Below are positions 1 to 11,680 of a DNA stretch of 64,000 nucleotides, in pieces; position 1 is the stretch's first letter; the number at the start of each line of letters is the position of its first letter. Below the pieces are notes generated by a model. The model was not told the origin of the DNA. It did not search any database and saw only the letters and a list, made by a program, of their open reading frames with translations. The stretch is taken from positions 1-64,000 of the forward strand of contig NW_019775477.1 in NCBI RefSeq assembly GCF_001039355.2, given 5' to 3'. The position numbers and the translations under genes were made by a program. This DNA comes from Lingula anatina. Taxonomy: Eukaryota > Brachiopoda > Lingulata > Lingulida > Lingulidae.

Positions 1-2540
1 TTTTTCGAAGAGAGTTATTGATAGAGTAAGCTTACATATATATATGCGTCAACCAAGAGCTCGAAAACAATAGTGCTCGTGACTGGTGAAGTAGCGGGTA
101 CAAAACCAGCGCTACTGGTTTACAACATCAAAGCCAACGTGTCTTACATGCGATCTTGATTGCGTTTCCGTCCAGAAGCGAGGGTTTCCTGAATGTCGCT
201 CCCTCCAATTTCTCCTTTCCTCTCAAACCTGTTTTTAGATTTACATTTACATTAATGATATACAGACTTGGATAGAATTAATATATTGAGGGTAGGTTCA
301 TTTACCTCCTGAACAAGGTGTCGCATTATAATAGCAAAATTTATCGTCCAATACATCGTGTTTCCGATAACGTAATATAGCAGAAGTAACATACTGAAAA
401 CAGTTCGCCATATTTTCTGATATTTTATTTACATAATTAAGATTTTGTGATAATAATACCACAACAAAGGTGCCCAGTTATAACTTGTAACTAAATCATA
501 TCACATAGTGAAGTAAACAAAAAAGGAGGAACATAAAAATGTTTTGACTGCTTGTAGAACGTTGGGGACCTGTGACCAACACGTCAATGAAATATTCCTT
601 TTCCCATTAACATCTGGTTCAATACCAAATGTCCGAGGTTGCTGACCATGACACCATGTAGAATTCGATCTCTGATACTGCTGATCAAAGGCCCGTATTG
701 CAGAATATTTGAATAAGAAAACGAATGAAATGCTAGTACTATAAATAGTGAATGCAACGTTTTAAATTAGATCTTGCAAGGTGAAGCCCATCGCAGGATG
801 GTTTCACCGTTTACAAAGCGATGTAGATCTCTGCTATCCTGCTCGAATAGGTTTTACACATGAAACGACTTTTGTATTTCAATTAAAATTTTCAAAAATG
901 TCTACCTGTGGCTCTTTATAAACACAAAAAACCAATACCATCACTTACAAACCATAATCTTTTCGACATGAAATTCGACAAAAGCACCAGGCACGTTAGG
1001 CCATCTTACAGGGCCATCTAACCATCAAAAGTAAATAGATAAATATCATATATTAACAAAAAGAAAATCTGGATTTGTAAGTAATAACGTCTAACTATAG
1101 AGACATGTGTAGAATGATACATAGTAGCGAGCGAGTGGTTGGTGACGAACTCTCTACAAGCCATAGGCAAAAATACATTAAACATGTTCAGGTGGAACTA
1201 CTATGTCTTACAATGACTCATTCCTGGCTATCTTCCATAGTTTACCAAAAGAAAAAAAAGCACCTTTAGTCGGTCGATCTGGCAGGTGTTGTTATTAATG
1301 TGGTAACATCATTTAATGTCTTTTTTTCACGAGATGCAGTACTGTTAGACTTTTGTGCTTTGGTGCTGGTGTAACGTATCTTGAACTTCTTTTTCTTGCA
1401 AACTGAAATGCATTAACCTGGGCAATATGTCTCACTAGAATAAAATAAAGAATAGGTTTTCTTATTTGAAAACTTATTTCATACTTATTACTATTCAGTG
1501 CATATATAAAAAGGTAAAAGATGATTAGGACTCATTGGACAGGACACAACACTCTTCATTGTACTGAATACAAGATTCACTCAAAAACCACCATCTTAAA
1601 ATTTTTCAAAGATAGAAAGATTCCACTTACAATGACTATAAATCAAGGGCATTCCACAAAATTACTTGAGCCCGAAAATTGTTCCAAACTCTTGAAACCA
1701 AAATTTAAACCACCGTGACCCAAGAAAAATCAGTAGTAATATGAAATACTGCACCCAATTTCAAAACAAGAGGGACAATGTTTCACACAAAAACTATTTA
1801 AGTGGATTGCTCTGGATTTATCTTCAACTAGACTAGATTTCTGGTTTAAAAACTTAGACCAATTTTTCTTAATATAAGTTTTTTCGTGAAACCCACACCA
1901 AATGACTTGCGCGATGTTATCTTCACATCAATTGACTTTGCCTTACTTAACCCTTGTCCTATTTCCTTGGCTTGTCCACTACCCATTACTAGCATACATT
2001 TGCCTGCCAAACCAGGCCATGTAGGAATACAAGGCCACAATGATGACAGTAATAGGGATCACAATGACATAGTACACAAGCTGGGACTCTAGGTCCAACT
2101 CCAACATTATGCTGGCTGTGGCTATACAATGTAATGAAAAGTCTAGAGGTTTGTGCACAGTTTACACCGTGGAATGTGTGCTTGGATCACCTGATAAAGT
2201 TAGCTGGATATCAAAAAGTGGGAATTATCCTTAGCTTCAATAATGACTGTCTTCACTTGAGATCAGTGGTCTATGCTATGGTCTGGGAGTATTATTACTC
2301 AACGCAATAATGATTGTTGTTGTCTCAACTCAGTCTCTCCTAACAGAATCAGTCAGACTACTTCACAGGTCTCTGTATTATTTACTTTGTGTCCTTTTTA
2401 ACTAATCTCTGTGGTCATCAAGACTGCTCTTCCATTGGTTCGTTCCCGCTACAATCTTCAGCTGTCTCGTCTCCTGGGAGTGTATCTGAAAAAAGTACAA
2501 ATATTATTTAATTACTCAAGCAAAAACTTAAAGGAATGCA
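1..2540. other. Intergenic, no gene recognised
   Basis: AT-rich non-coding sequence. Only short open frames occur (below 70 codons), with no recognisable domain, splice pattern or repeat structure. I see nothing that supports a gene. Confidence 0.6.
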
Positions 2541-3278
2541 GGCCCCGGTTTCACAAAGAATCTTAAATCCGTAGACGTCTTACTCGAGCTGGGTGGCCTA
2601 GCTAGGTCGACTTAGCTGAAGTCGACTTGGAGTGTTTCACAAAGAATCTAACGTCTTAGCTTGGCGTGCTTACCGTAGTCGACGCGCACGAGAAACTCTT
2701 CAAGAAAAGGAGGTGTAAAATTGCAAAAGTTTCACAAGACATGACGTTTCATGGCCTCTTTCGGCCGAGAACGATCGTTTATCAACGATAAAAGTCAGCC
2801 AAAACACAAACAAAGTTTGTTTTTGAACTTTATTGATTAGTTTAACTTCAATACAACTTCAAAGCAACAGTTAAACATTAGCTTGTCTTGGAACACTACT
2901 GAGGGACGTCTAGCGGTCAAAAACATAAACAAACACGCGATCGGCTGGGTAAAGTGGAATTTTATTTTTTATTTTAATATTCCATAAATGTCAGTGCTAT
3001 TCAAGGATATATTATAACACAATATCTTGAAGGAGGTATGTTCTTTTCAAATTTTTGTTGTTTATGCTCTCGTTTACCGAGTTTTAGTTGAGCTTGCCGA
3101 CTTAAGTCTCCTCCCGAGGAGGCTTGACATCGTCGACTTACAGCTAAGAAAAAAACGACGTAAGCGACCTTTTAGATTCTTTGTGAAACGGGACTTAGTG
3201 ACGTAACGACTTAATTACGTTGGTAACCAAGCCCTAAGTCAGGGAAACCGACTTAAGTTTTTTTGTGAAACGGGGGCC
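2541..3278. mobile_element. Non-autonomous DNA transposon (MITE-like) with terminal inverted repeats
   Basis: The element starts GGCCCCGGTTTCACAAAGAA and ends with the reverse complement of GGCCCCCGTTTCACAAAAAA, giving about 25-bp terminal inverted repeats. A second, inner pair of the same motif is present (TTTCACAAAGAATCTAACG near 2636 and its reverse complement near 3173-3190), so one copy seems to sit inside another or the ends were duplicated. No transposase reading frame is visible. I could not define a clear target-site duplication. Confidence 0.7.
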
Positions 3279-3357
3279 AGATCTTTAACAGTGACATACT
3301 CTCTATCAGACACAAAGACAAATTGAAATTCTGTAANACTAAATCGTTAATTTTTTT

Positions 3358-3388
<31 letters not shown>

Positions 3389-4483
3389 GGAGAGACATCT
3401 AAGTACATTAAAAACTTTCAATATGTTTAACAGTTGAAGTGAGTATACTCAGCTATTTTCAGATTTGTCATACTGATGCGAAGGTGTAAGCCATTAACTT
3501 TACAACAAAATTATTGAAGAGAGTAGGCCTAATAAGGGAAATACTCATGCATATGAAAATAGTTTATTGCCGTTGTTATTTATTTATGAATATAACATGA
3601 ACGTGACATCGTAAACACTGTGTTGTCAAGTAAAATGAAGCGTCTGATACAAAGTATCAAATGCGGCATTCACGTGCTTGCTTGCGGTGCGTTCAGTTCA
3701 CTTTGTTTACACTGACAAGTCAAGGTCAGAAGTGCACAATTTTTCTGTATAATATAACGCAGTTTCAATTTTGATTAGTGAATTTTCTTCAAGCTGTAGA
3801 CCCTATGGCCATTTTCTGAACTTTTGTATAAGCTACGAAATATTTCTCAGTCCAAATTTCTCTAAGTCCAAATGAGTGGCGTTACGACGCACTTCCGGTT
3901 TTCGTCGATATCTAAACTGCAGCAGCACATTCAGGGCGTTCTACCTCAAAATGTGCGCAGCCGCTTTGATTGGAATTTACAACACTTATTCTTTACATGA
4001 CATAGCACCTACGTGCATAATTTGTGAGCTTTAGCTGTCATACATTTTCTAGTGCCAATTCAAATTGGAAAAGGAGCTATTCCGACGATTTCTTGAAGGG
4101 CAAGTCTATGAACGTGCTACAGTTGTCGTATGGAATCATAGTCGACAAACGTTGTCGAAAATCTGTATCGATCATACAGAGTTACAGACAAGTTGATAAT
4201 GTGTGTTTATCTTATAGATAATTGTTTTATTTCCTCAAATTGATAAAACAGACTGAAGTGTCGTTAGAGACGATTGACGATGCGCTGAAATTGCGCAAAT
4301 CGTCAAATTACGTAACGACCGATCTACCTTAACGGCATGAATAAAACGAACGTTCCAGACTTAATAAAGATCGCGATTTCCCAAACACCCTTCCTGTTCG
4401 AGAACTTCTACGGGAAACACCTTCTGTCGGCAGTTTCAATAACATGATCCGTTATGATCAAAATTAGGAGCACCCAATCAGTT
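3279..4483. other. Intergenic, 3' of the first DUF229 gene
   Basis: Contains a (GT)n microsatellite around 3357-3388 and no credible gene. Minus-strand AATAAA candidates (TTTATT on plus, for example near 4226) could end the DUF229 transcript that comes in from the right. Confidence 0.5.
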
Positions 4484-6463
4484 TTACGATTTCCTTTGCA
4501 ATTTGCAGTAACAGTAAGGTCGGAGATGTGGGAGAGCATTCATTATGCAGTGTGGTTGCTCTCCATACACGTTTATTCTACTGATGGATCTGTCACTGCA
4601 ATTGAAAGTTTTTCCTTTGTGACTTTGGTAAACCGTAGCCTCGAAACGTCCGAGCCCTGGTTGAGTTTCTACGGTAACTTGATAGAAAAAGCCATTTCCT
4701 GCGAAAGCCTTTTCCTCGATAGAAAATTTGGGCACTCGGCCATCTTGATCAGCGGACTTCTCAAATGTCAATACTTTCGCATTATCTGGGGACATTTTGA
4801 TCGCGGAAATTACTCTTCCTAATGTCAGGCGTGAACATTTATCCCTTTTCTCTTTGGTCATCTTGTTGATTGTTGACACAACTTCGTGCGAAGCCTCAGT
4901 GACATCCGGATCACTAATGTTAAGTCTTTCCCACTTTTGACACGCGCACCAATGAGGCTCTATCCCCGCATCTGCGCATGTCCGCTCAAGGGGAATCTCT
5001 TCAAATAGACTGATGCCGCGTTTTAGTTTTCCGTCTGCCTCAGTTTCTGACTGCTTATAATTCAACATGTCCATAAAAGTGGCGTGGATATCAAACGGGG
5101 ATGTCAGGCGTTTCGCATTGATTAGAAAATTTCTATAAGCTTCGGGATAAAGCTTTTGAAATTTCTCCGGAAAACGAAATGAAAAGAACGGCAAGCGTTC
5201 TTCCAACTTTCCTTGAAAGGTCTCTCGCAATTTTCCAAAACGACAGCCGTGATCTGACATTAAAATAAGCACAGTTGAGTCAAGATGGCCATCTTTTTCT
5301 AGGTACTTTAAAAACTTGGTAAGTTCATCATCAGCGTTTTGAAGTCTTGTGTCCTGACTATTGTGGCTGTATTCGTTATGAAACCCGAGGACGAATTTTG
5401 GTTTGTCTGGGTACGCCACAAAAGCATCTTTGAGCCAGTTTAACTGGTTTAGATGGTTGGACATGGAACCAAGACAAAAGCTCTGAAACATGTTTGACAT
5501 CTCCCTTTTTCTCAAGTAGAATACACGCATGTTGTAGTCTGTAGGTGTTTCATTAAACCCAAGCAATCTATAATGAAACGTCCCAATGGTGGGTTCATCC
5601 TCAACCCACTGAGTGATATAGCCATGCCTTTTGAAATCCTTCCAAACAAATGGGAATCCATCAACAGACACAGCGCCAGGCCTGCCGCGCCTGGATTCCG
5701 GAAGCTCCTCTTCAGTGAGGCCCGTAAGGATAGGGAGAAAAGCCTGTGTGGTACCGTCACCAACGATGTTGTATCCTTCGAGAACAGTTCCCTTCAGGTT
5801 CTTGGTGAAATACTGATAGGTCTTTGGCAGGTGGCGCATCCAAGTTAGACGAGAAACGCCATCGTAGCCTATCATCAGAACACTTAAACCCATAGCGTTC
5901 CTCCCCCTTGGCGTGCTGTTGGCACGTGCGAAAAGAGATGCATTGTACGCTATCCCAGACACTAAGTTTGTGTAATTCTCTCCGGTGGTTGGAGAGGTAC
6001 AGTGTACTTCAGAAAAATCAAACTTTAACGGATCTCCATCAATGAAGTCTGTTTTACTTCCCAAGCGCACGGTGTAGTCATCAATACCTCGCAGTATTGG
6101 GACGTAAAAACAATGTATTTTGGTGTGTCTTTGGCGGGCCTTTCGAGAAATGCGATATTTTCCGTTTTCAACGTAGACCCAGTTCGTTTCTGCAGCACGG
6201 CTACACTGCACACGATCAGTTTTCGTTATAAACGACATTATTCCTGGTGCAAGTATTTTCAGGTCAGGCAAAACGCAGGCTGAGACGCGAGTCTTCTCGG
6301 GGAGAACCTTGGCTATGGTCTGGTTATAGGATTCGTCATGTAGCCAACTGATACCGACATACACAATAATGCATAGTATTGAGAGACTCATGAGAAAGGA
6401 AACCTTTCTACAGAAAACTTTCGGTATTCTGTAAAGCAGCAGAGAGAATAAAGATGACTTCAT
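4484..6463 (-). CDS. DUF229 family type II membrane protein, copy A (659 aa)
   Basis: Single-exon gene with ATG at 6463-6461 and TAA at the low-coordinate end. A short cytoplasmic tail is followed by one hydrophobic segment at about residues 21-40, then a large presumably lumenal or extracellular domain. The family (DUF229, PF02995) has an alkaline-phosphatase/sulfatase-like fold and no settled biochemical function. Family signatures visible are IGYDGVSRL (Asp201), VGDGTTQAFLPILTG (235-249), NEYSH (363-367) and SDHG (403-406). Asp201 and Asp404/His405 lie where the superfamily binds metal, so hydrolytic activity is possible but inferred. Several N-x-S/T sites and a Cys-rich C-terminus (CADAG, HWCAC, YCYC) fit a secreted-pathway domain. 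A divergent partner of nearly the same length starts at 9698. The lack of introns suggests an old retrocopy or an intronless subfamily. Confidence 0.93.
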   Translation of the reverse strand: MKSSLFSLLLYRIPKVFCRKVSFLMSLSILCIIVYVGISWLHDESYNQTIAKVLPEKTRVSACVLPDLKILAPGIMSFITKTDRVQCSRAAETNWVYVENGKYRISRKARQRHTKIHCFYVPILRGIDDYTVRLGSKTDFIDGDPLKFDFSEVHCTSPTTGENYTNLVSGIAYNASLFARANSTPRGRNAMGLSVLMIGYDGVSRLTWMRHLPKTYQYFTKNLKGTVLEGYNIVGDGTTQAFLPILTGLTEEELPESRRGRPGAVSVDGFPFVWKDFKRHGYITQWVEDEPTIGTFHYRLLGFNETPTDYNMRVFYLRKREMSNMFQSFCLGSMSNHLNQLNWLKDAFVAYPDKPKFVLGFHNEYSHNSQDTRLQNADDELTKFLKYLEKDGHLDSTVLILMSDHGCRFGKLRETFQGKLEERLPFFSFRFPEKFQKLYPEAYRNFLINAKRLTSPFDIHATFMDMLNYKQSETEADGKLKRGISLFEEIPLERTCADAGIEPHWCACQKWERLNISDPDVTEASHEVVSTINKMTKEKRDKCSRLTLGRVISAIKMSPDNAKVLTFEKSADQDGRVPKFSIEEKAFAGNGFFYQVTVETQPGLGRFEATVYQSHKGKTFNCSDRSISRINVYGEQPHCIMNALPHLRPYCYCKLQRKS

Positions 6464-9400
6464 GTCAGCATCAGCGAATCAGTTACCAATGGTTTTGTGA
6501 AAGGCAAACGCGAGAATGCAGCGATTTCTGAGAAATGGACCGATTGACCCGTTTCTTCTAAAGGGAATATTAGGACGTTAAAGCTGTTTTTTTAAGTTAA
6601 TGTCTCACCTTTGTTTCAAAATGACATTTTTGCTCTTTCTCGATCAAATAAGAATTTCTCGTTGTCCCTTGCAATGAAAAATGTATGATTCCGTTTGACA
6701 CTGTCTATCACCAGTTAGATCCAGATGAGGTGTCCTTGGTTCTTTTTCTGTCCTTTACATATCAATGTCTTTTTATCAATACATATCGATGTCTTTTTAT
6801 CAATGTATACAGACAACGTAAATCACTGGAGATAGTAACCTAATCCGCCAAGACATGGGTAAACAGAGACAAGGGACAAGTTGCAATACTGTACATGCAT
6901 GTCATAAGTTGTTGCGCAGATGATGTGCACGCGTCTGGTAGACAACTGTTTTGTAATATATAATCACATAAGCACTGTATGTGATATTTCCATGTGACAT
7001 GTATGACAATAGCAAAACCCATTTTAGTGATAGATAAAACTGCAAACCTCCTGAGTGACCCTTCCGTTATCTTTCCCAAACCCTGTTCTGCTGACCGAGG
7101 CCTCTGGCAAGGTAACTGATTTCTCTTAATCACTTTGATTCTTGTCTGGCAGAAAAGGTTATCCGCAAAAATATATCGTTATCCAAGGTTATCCGCAAAA
7201 ATATATATAGTTATACTAAAATATCATACTTCGAGATGTACGAGTAAGCCAAAAAATACCGAATAACAAGCGAGCATAGTGTCTGTTCATTTGGACCATT
7301 GAGGAGCCATTATTGTTCTATTAAGCGCACGATATGAGGGTGTCACGAGGCCGAAATGGAGATAAGTAGCAAATTACCAGTAGTTTCAGACAGAGTAATG
7401 TTAACCCGGGTAGCACTGGTATTAATGTTCCTTCCTTCCGTCATGGGGATATTGATTATAAAAAGGATCCATTCACTGGAATGATTTATTGATAAGGCGC
7501 GATTAATTGTACGCAGCCAAGGAGGTTATCTTGATAACATTCAAAATTTCCATTTAACTGCCTTAGTTAATACTCACAGCTTTTAATATGATGAAACACA
7601 GTGGGGCGCGGGGCGAAATGAGTTCTTTTTAAGTGTTTTTTTTTTTTTTTTTTTTTTTGATAAATTGCTACAATAAAAAGCAAGAAAAGAATTTGTCAAC
7701 ATCTTTACAAATTAACCTTGAATCCTTGAATATCTACCTGCAATACCGCCATGACGATGACCTACATCAAATGAAAAACAAACCCTTTTAGCTAATGCAC
7801 ATAAAAAGAAAAAATCGTACTGCTTTGATAACATTTTAGCGCTCTTAATTTGAGAATTGAAACTGATGTACATATTAAATCAAACCCAACAGCTTAAGTA
7901 GAAAGAATATGAGTTTGCTGGGACTTGAATGAAGAGTATTCCGTAACAGTTTGCACAAAATACACACTTTTAGATAAAACGTGATTTTAAACCTAATATA
8001 TCCTGTAACACTACTGTGCTTTCGCTTCGTTCAATCGGACAACTATCACAACCAATAACACTTAGGGTAATAATTTGCTATACTAAACGTGACCTTGCTA
8101 AAGGGTTTTGAACACCCACGCTAAAGAGAAAATAGAAGATTGCTAATTCTGGCATTTTCGCTCTTTTACTCAAGGTACACTTAAAATAATATGCGCACTG
8201 AGTAACTACATATCTTGGCTTTCTTTGCCCCAAATGTGCCTTTAAAAGGAAGCACAAGTGCTGAGCTTACTTGTGTCCCAATTCGGTGAGTCTTTCAAAG
8301 TACACTAAATAGTGGGCCTGAGCTAACACCCCATTTCCATAGATTAGATCGACCTACTTTAGATCGACCTAGCTCCCTGGGATTCACGCTAAATAGCTGT
8401 CAGCCGGGCGGACACGAAAGTTAATTACCCCTTACAGCTTGTAGTAGGCGGGACGGACATTTAAGTCGGATTATCTGACAGTAATCTGAGACTCCCCGCG
8501 GGGATAGATCGATCTAAAATCTATGGGAATAGAGCCTAAGATCTAAGATATCTTGGTCGGGATCCTAGGCCTAAGTATGTTTTAGGATCCCTTCATATTC
8601 GTTCATATGTTGTGGTTAATATTCATGCGACCCACTAGTACTGTATGCAGGTATTATAATTTATTCATTTAAGCCCGCTATGTGTCGTATCCTAGCCTAT
8701 GGGAATTTCTCAGAACAGAAATCCTACAGTGGAAAAAAGCAGCGTGAGAAGAGAAATTTGATTAGTTGGTTAACGAGCACGACCGACCCGACCCTAGTGA
8801 AATCGATTTTAGCACCTCATTCTTCATAATCGAAAAAATCGTTTATTAAAATTGCTACCGACCTTGCTTTCTACCTGCAGTGTTCGTTAAACATCATCTA
8901 TTATTAAAAAGAAAAGAAAAGTTTAAAAAAGCCTACTAAATCTGTTTTAAGAGAATCTCAGCTCGTAAACCAACCTATCATTTTTGTCTGTCCTGACTGT
9001 TCACAGTGAATCGATACTGTTATAAGTGAGTGTAACTTTCCGTGTGCGTGCCACGTTCCGGGAAGGAAGGCGGTGCCATCTAACAGTGAATGAGGATGCC
9101 CTCTTTCACAGAACGATTGAGACAGTATCATTTATTAATCGTCAAATAACATTGATTCGTTGTAATTAATAGCAACGACTTTATGAATTATTCTCGGAAT
9201 CGACATTTCGTCGGCATAGCCTGTTGGGCATGGTCAGGTGGACACCCTTGACACCCTTGACGTCACGACCCCTTACCTAGAGTCATATAGCCACTCACGT
9301 GACCAAGTCGGACAGGTAAATGATGAATTTATATTATCTACTGGGACCAATATATAGCAGACGTATTATCCAAAACTTGAGACAGAAAAGCACTCGGTAC

Positions 9401-9697
9401 AGAAAAGGAAACAAGAACATGTCATCAGGGTCTTTCTGAGAGCAGCGGCAAACGAAAAACGGAATAATATATTTTTCTTGGAAAGAGACATTCTAATTTG
9501 ATCGAACAAACAGGACAGTTTATTTACTTGTAGACATTCTGCAACAAAGGTGAGCCATTTATTTTCTCCATAAAAAAGGCATCGAAGCACAAACTTGTTC
9601 ATTTCTTACAAAGCGCTGAAAATAAAGTTTTGCCTTTCACAAGGCCGCTTTCATACATTTTTAACAAGCAGTCAGCGGTTTGCTTCTTGGCGTTGAC
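6464..9697. other. Intergenic space between divergent DUF229 genes
   Basis: About 3.2 kb separating the two start codons; each promoter presumably lies here. It contains a poly-T tract near 7629-7659, a MITE (8329-8535) and no gene I can support. I saw no obvious sequence shared by the two 5' flanks, so the coding duplication seems not to extend far into the promoters. Confidence 0.55.
8329..8535 (-). mobile_element. MITE family 1, copy 1
   Basis: About 210 bp with terminal inverted repeats around CCATTTCCATAGATTAGATCG and its inverted partner. Internally it has TCCCTGGGATTCACGC, TTAATTACCCCTTACAGC and GACTCCCCGCGGGGATAG blocks. The same element recurs at 14628-14840 (opposite orientation) and 28652-28873. 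No coding capacity. Orientation is assigned only relative to the other copies. Confidence 0.75.
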
Positions 9698-11680
9698 ATG
9701 AAGTTCGCATCATTCTTTATGCAACCTAACAGAATACCAACGGCATTATGTAGGAAGTTTTACCTTCGTATATGTGCGGCAATACTATTAATTGTTATTT
9801 ACATCGGTGCCAGTTGGCTATTGGACGAATTCACTGCCATGGCGCCAGCTAATAAATCAAACGTCCAAGCTTGCGTTCCGCCTCATCTTGAACTATTTCC
9901 TCCAGAAATAACGACCTTTGGATTGGAACCGCGAACTGTACAGTGTACCAGCAAAGAAAAGAACTGGGTCTTCGTTGAAAATGGAAAATATCGCATTTCT
10001 CAAAATGCTCTCCAAAAACACGGCCAAATACTTTGCTCATATATTCCAATACAACGGGGTATTGATGACTACACTGTGCGCTTGGGAAGTAAAACAGACT
10101 TCATTGATGGAGATCCGTTAAAGTTTGATTTTTCTGAAGTACACTGTACCTGTCCAACCACCGGAGAGAATTACACAAACTTAGTGTCTGGGATAGCGTA
10201 CAACGCATCTCTTTTCGCACGTGCCAACAGCACGCCAAGAGGGAGGAACGCTATGGGTTTAAGTGTTCTGATGATAGGCTACGATGGCGTTTCTCGTCTA
10301 ACTTGGATGCGCCACCTGCCCAAGACCTATCAGTATTTCACCAAGAACCTGAAGGGAACTGTTCTCGAAGGATACAACATCGTTGGTGACGGTACCACAC
10401 AGGCTTTTCTCCCTATCCTTACGGGCCTCACTGAAGAAGAGCTTCCGGAATCCAGGCGCGGATGGCCTGGCGCTGTGTCTGTTGATGGATTCCCATTTGT
10501 TTGGAAGGATTTCAAAAAGCATGGCTATATCACTCAGTGGGTTGAGGATGAACCCAACTTGGGGACTTTTCATTACAGATTGCTTGGGTTCAATGAAATA
10601 CCTACAGATCACAACATGCGTGTATTCTACTTGAGAAAAAGGGAGATATCAAACATGTTTCAGAGCTTTTGTCTTGGTTCCATGTCCAACCATCTAAACC
10701 AGTTGAACTGGCTCAAAGATGCTTTTGTGGCGTACCCAGACAAACCAAAATTCGTTCTCGGGTTTTATAACGAATACAGTCATAATGTCGAGTACAGAAT
10801 ACTGCAAAACGCTGATGATGGACTTGTGGAGTTTCTAAAATTCCTAGAAAAAGATGGCCATCTTGACTCAACTGTGCTTATTTTAATGTCAGATCATGGC
10901 GTTCGCTATGGAAAATTGCGAGAGACTTTTCAAGGAAAGCTGGAAGAACGCTTACCATTTTTTTCATTTCGTTTTCCAGAGAAATTTCAAAAGCTTTATC
11001 CCGAGGCTTATAGAAATTTCGTGACCAATGCCCAGCGTTTGACAACCCCGTTTGATATACATGCCACATTTATAGACATACTGAATTATAAGCATTCAGA
11101 GACTGAGACAGGCGGGAAACTAAAACGCGGCATCAGTCTTTTTAAAGAAATTCCCCTTAATCGGACATGCGCAGATGCAGGTGTGGAGCCTCATTGGTGC
11201 GCGTGTCAAGAATGGGAAAAACTAACCACAAGTGATCCGGATGTCATTGAGGCTGCGCGCGAAGTTGTGACAACGATAAACACTATGACCAGTGAGGAGA
11301 GGGATAAATGTTCAGGTCTGAGTTTAGGACGAGTAATTTCAGCGATAAAAATGTCCCCAGATAAAGCGAAAGTATTGACATTTGAAAAATCTGCTGATCA
11401 AGATGGCCGAATGCCTCAATTTTCCATCGAGGAGAGGATTTTCGCAGAAGATTGCGTGTTCTATCAAGTTACCATAGAAACTCAACCAGGGCTTGGGCGT
11501 TTCGAGGCTACGGTTTATCAAAGCACAAAAGAAAAAACCTTTAATTGCGCTTATAGCTCCATCAGTAGAATAAACATGTATGGCGAGCAACCGCACTGCA
11601 TAATGGATGATTTCCCACATCTCAGACCCTACTGTTACTGCAAAGAGCAGAAAACATCAAATATGAAACTGCGCAGATAA
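9698..11680 (+). CDS. DUF229 family type II membrane protein, copy B (660 aa)
   Basis: Single-exon gene divergent from copy A. I chose the ATG at 9698: the frame is open 18 bases further upstream only through a TTG, and MKFASFF aligns with the start of copy A. A hydrophobic anchor occupies about residues 21-41. The same family signatures are present (GYDGVSR, GDGTTQAFLPILTG, NEYSH, SDHG), as are the Cys-rich C-terminal motifs. From RGIDDYTVRLGSKTDF onward a long stretch is almost identical to copy A at the base level, whereas the first ~125 residues and the last ~200 are clearly diverged. That patchwork suggests gene conversion. Function of the family is unknown; a hydrolase fold is inferred. 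An AATAAA at 12013-12018 is a possible polyadenylation signal. Confidence 0.93.
   Translation: MKFASFFMQPNRIPTALCRKFYLRICAAILLIVIYIGASWLLDEFTAMAPANKSNVQACVPPHLELFPPEITTFGLEPRTVQCTSKEKNWVFVENGKYRISQNALQKHGQILCSYIPIQRGIDDYTVRLGSKTDFIDGDPLKFDFSEVHCTCPTTGENYTNLVSGIAYNASLFARANSTPRGRNAMGLSVLMIGYDGVSRLTWMRHLPKTYQYFTKNLKGTVLEGYNIVGDGTTQAFLPILTGLTEEELPESRRGWPGAVSVDGFPFVWKDFKKHGYITQWVEDEPNLGTFHYRLLGFNEIPTDHNMRVFYLRKREISNMFQSFCLGSMSNHLNQLNWLKDAFVAYPDKPKFVLGFYNEYSHNVEYRILQNADDGLVEFLKFLEKDGHLDSTVLILMSDHGVRYGKLRETFQGKLEERLPFFSFRFPEKFQKLYPEAYRNFVTNAQRLTTPFDIHATFIDILNYKHSETETGGKLKRGISLFKEIPLNRTCADAGVEPHWCACQEWEKLTTSDPDVIEAAREVVTTINTMTSEERDKCSGLSLGRVISAIKMSPDKAKVLTFEKSADQDGRMPQFSIEERIFAEDCVFYQVTIETQPGLGRFEATVYQSTKEKTFNCAYSSISRINMYGEQPHCIMDDFPHLRPYCYCKEQKTSNMKLRR

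Noticed and set aside
4454-4822. Plus-strand open frames over the DUF229 gene, also at 5573-5848 and 5631-5816
   Set aside because: They are antisense shadows of the strongly supported minus-strand DUF229 coding sequence and have no domain.
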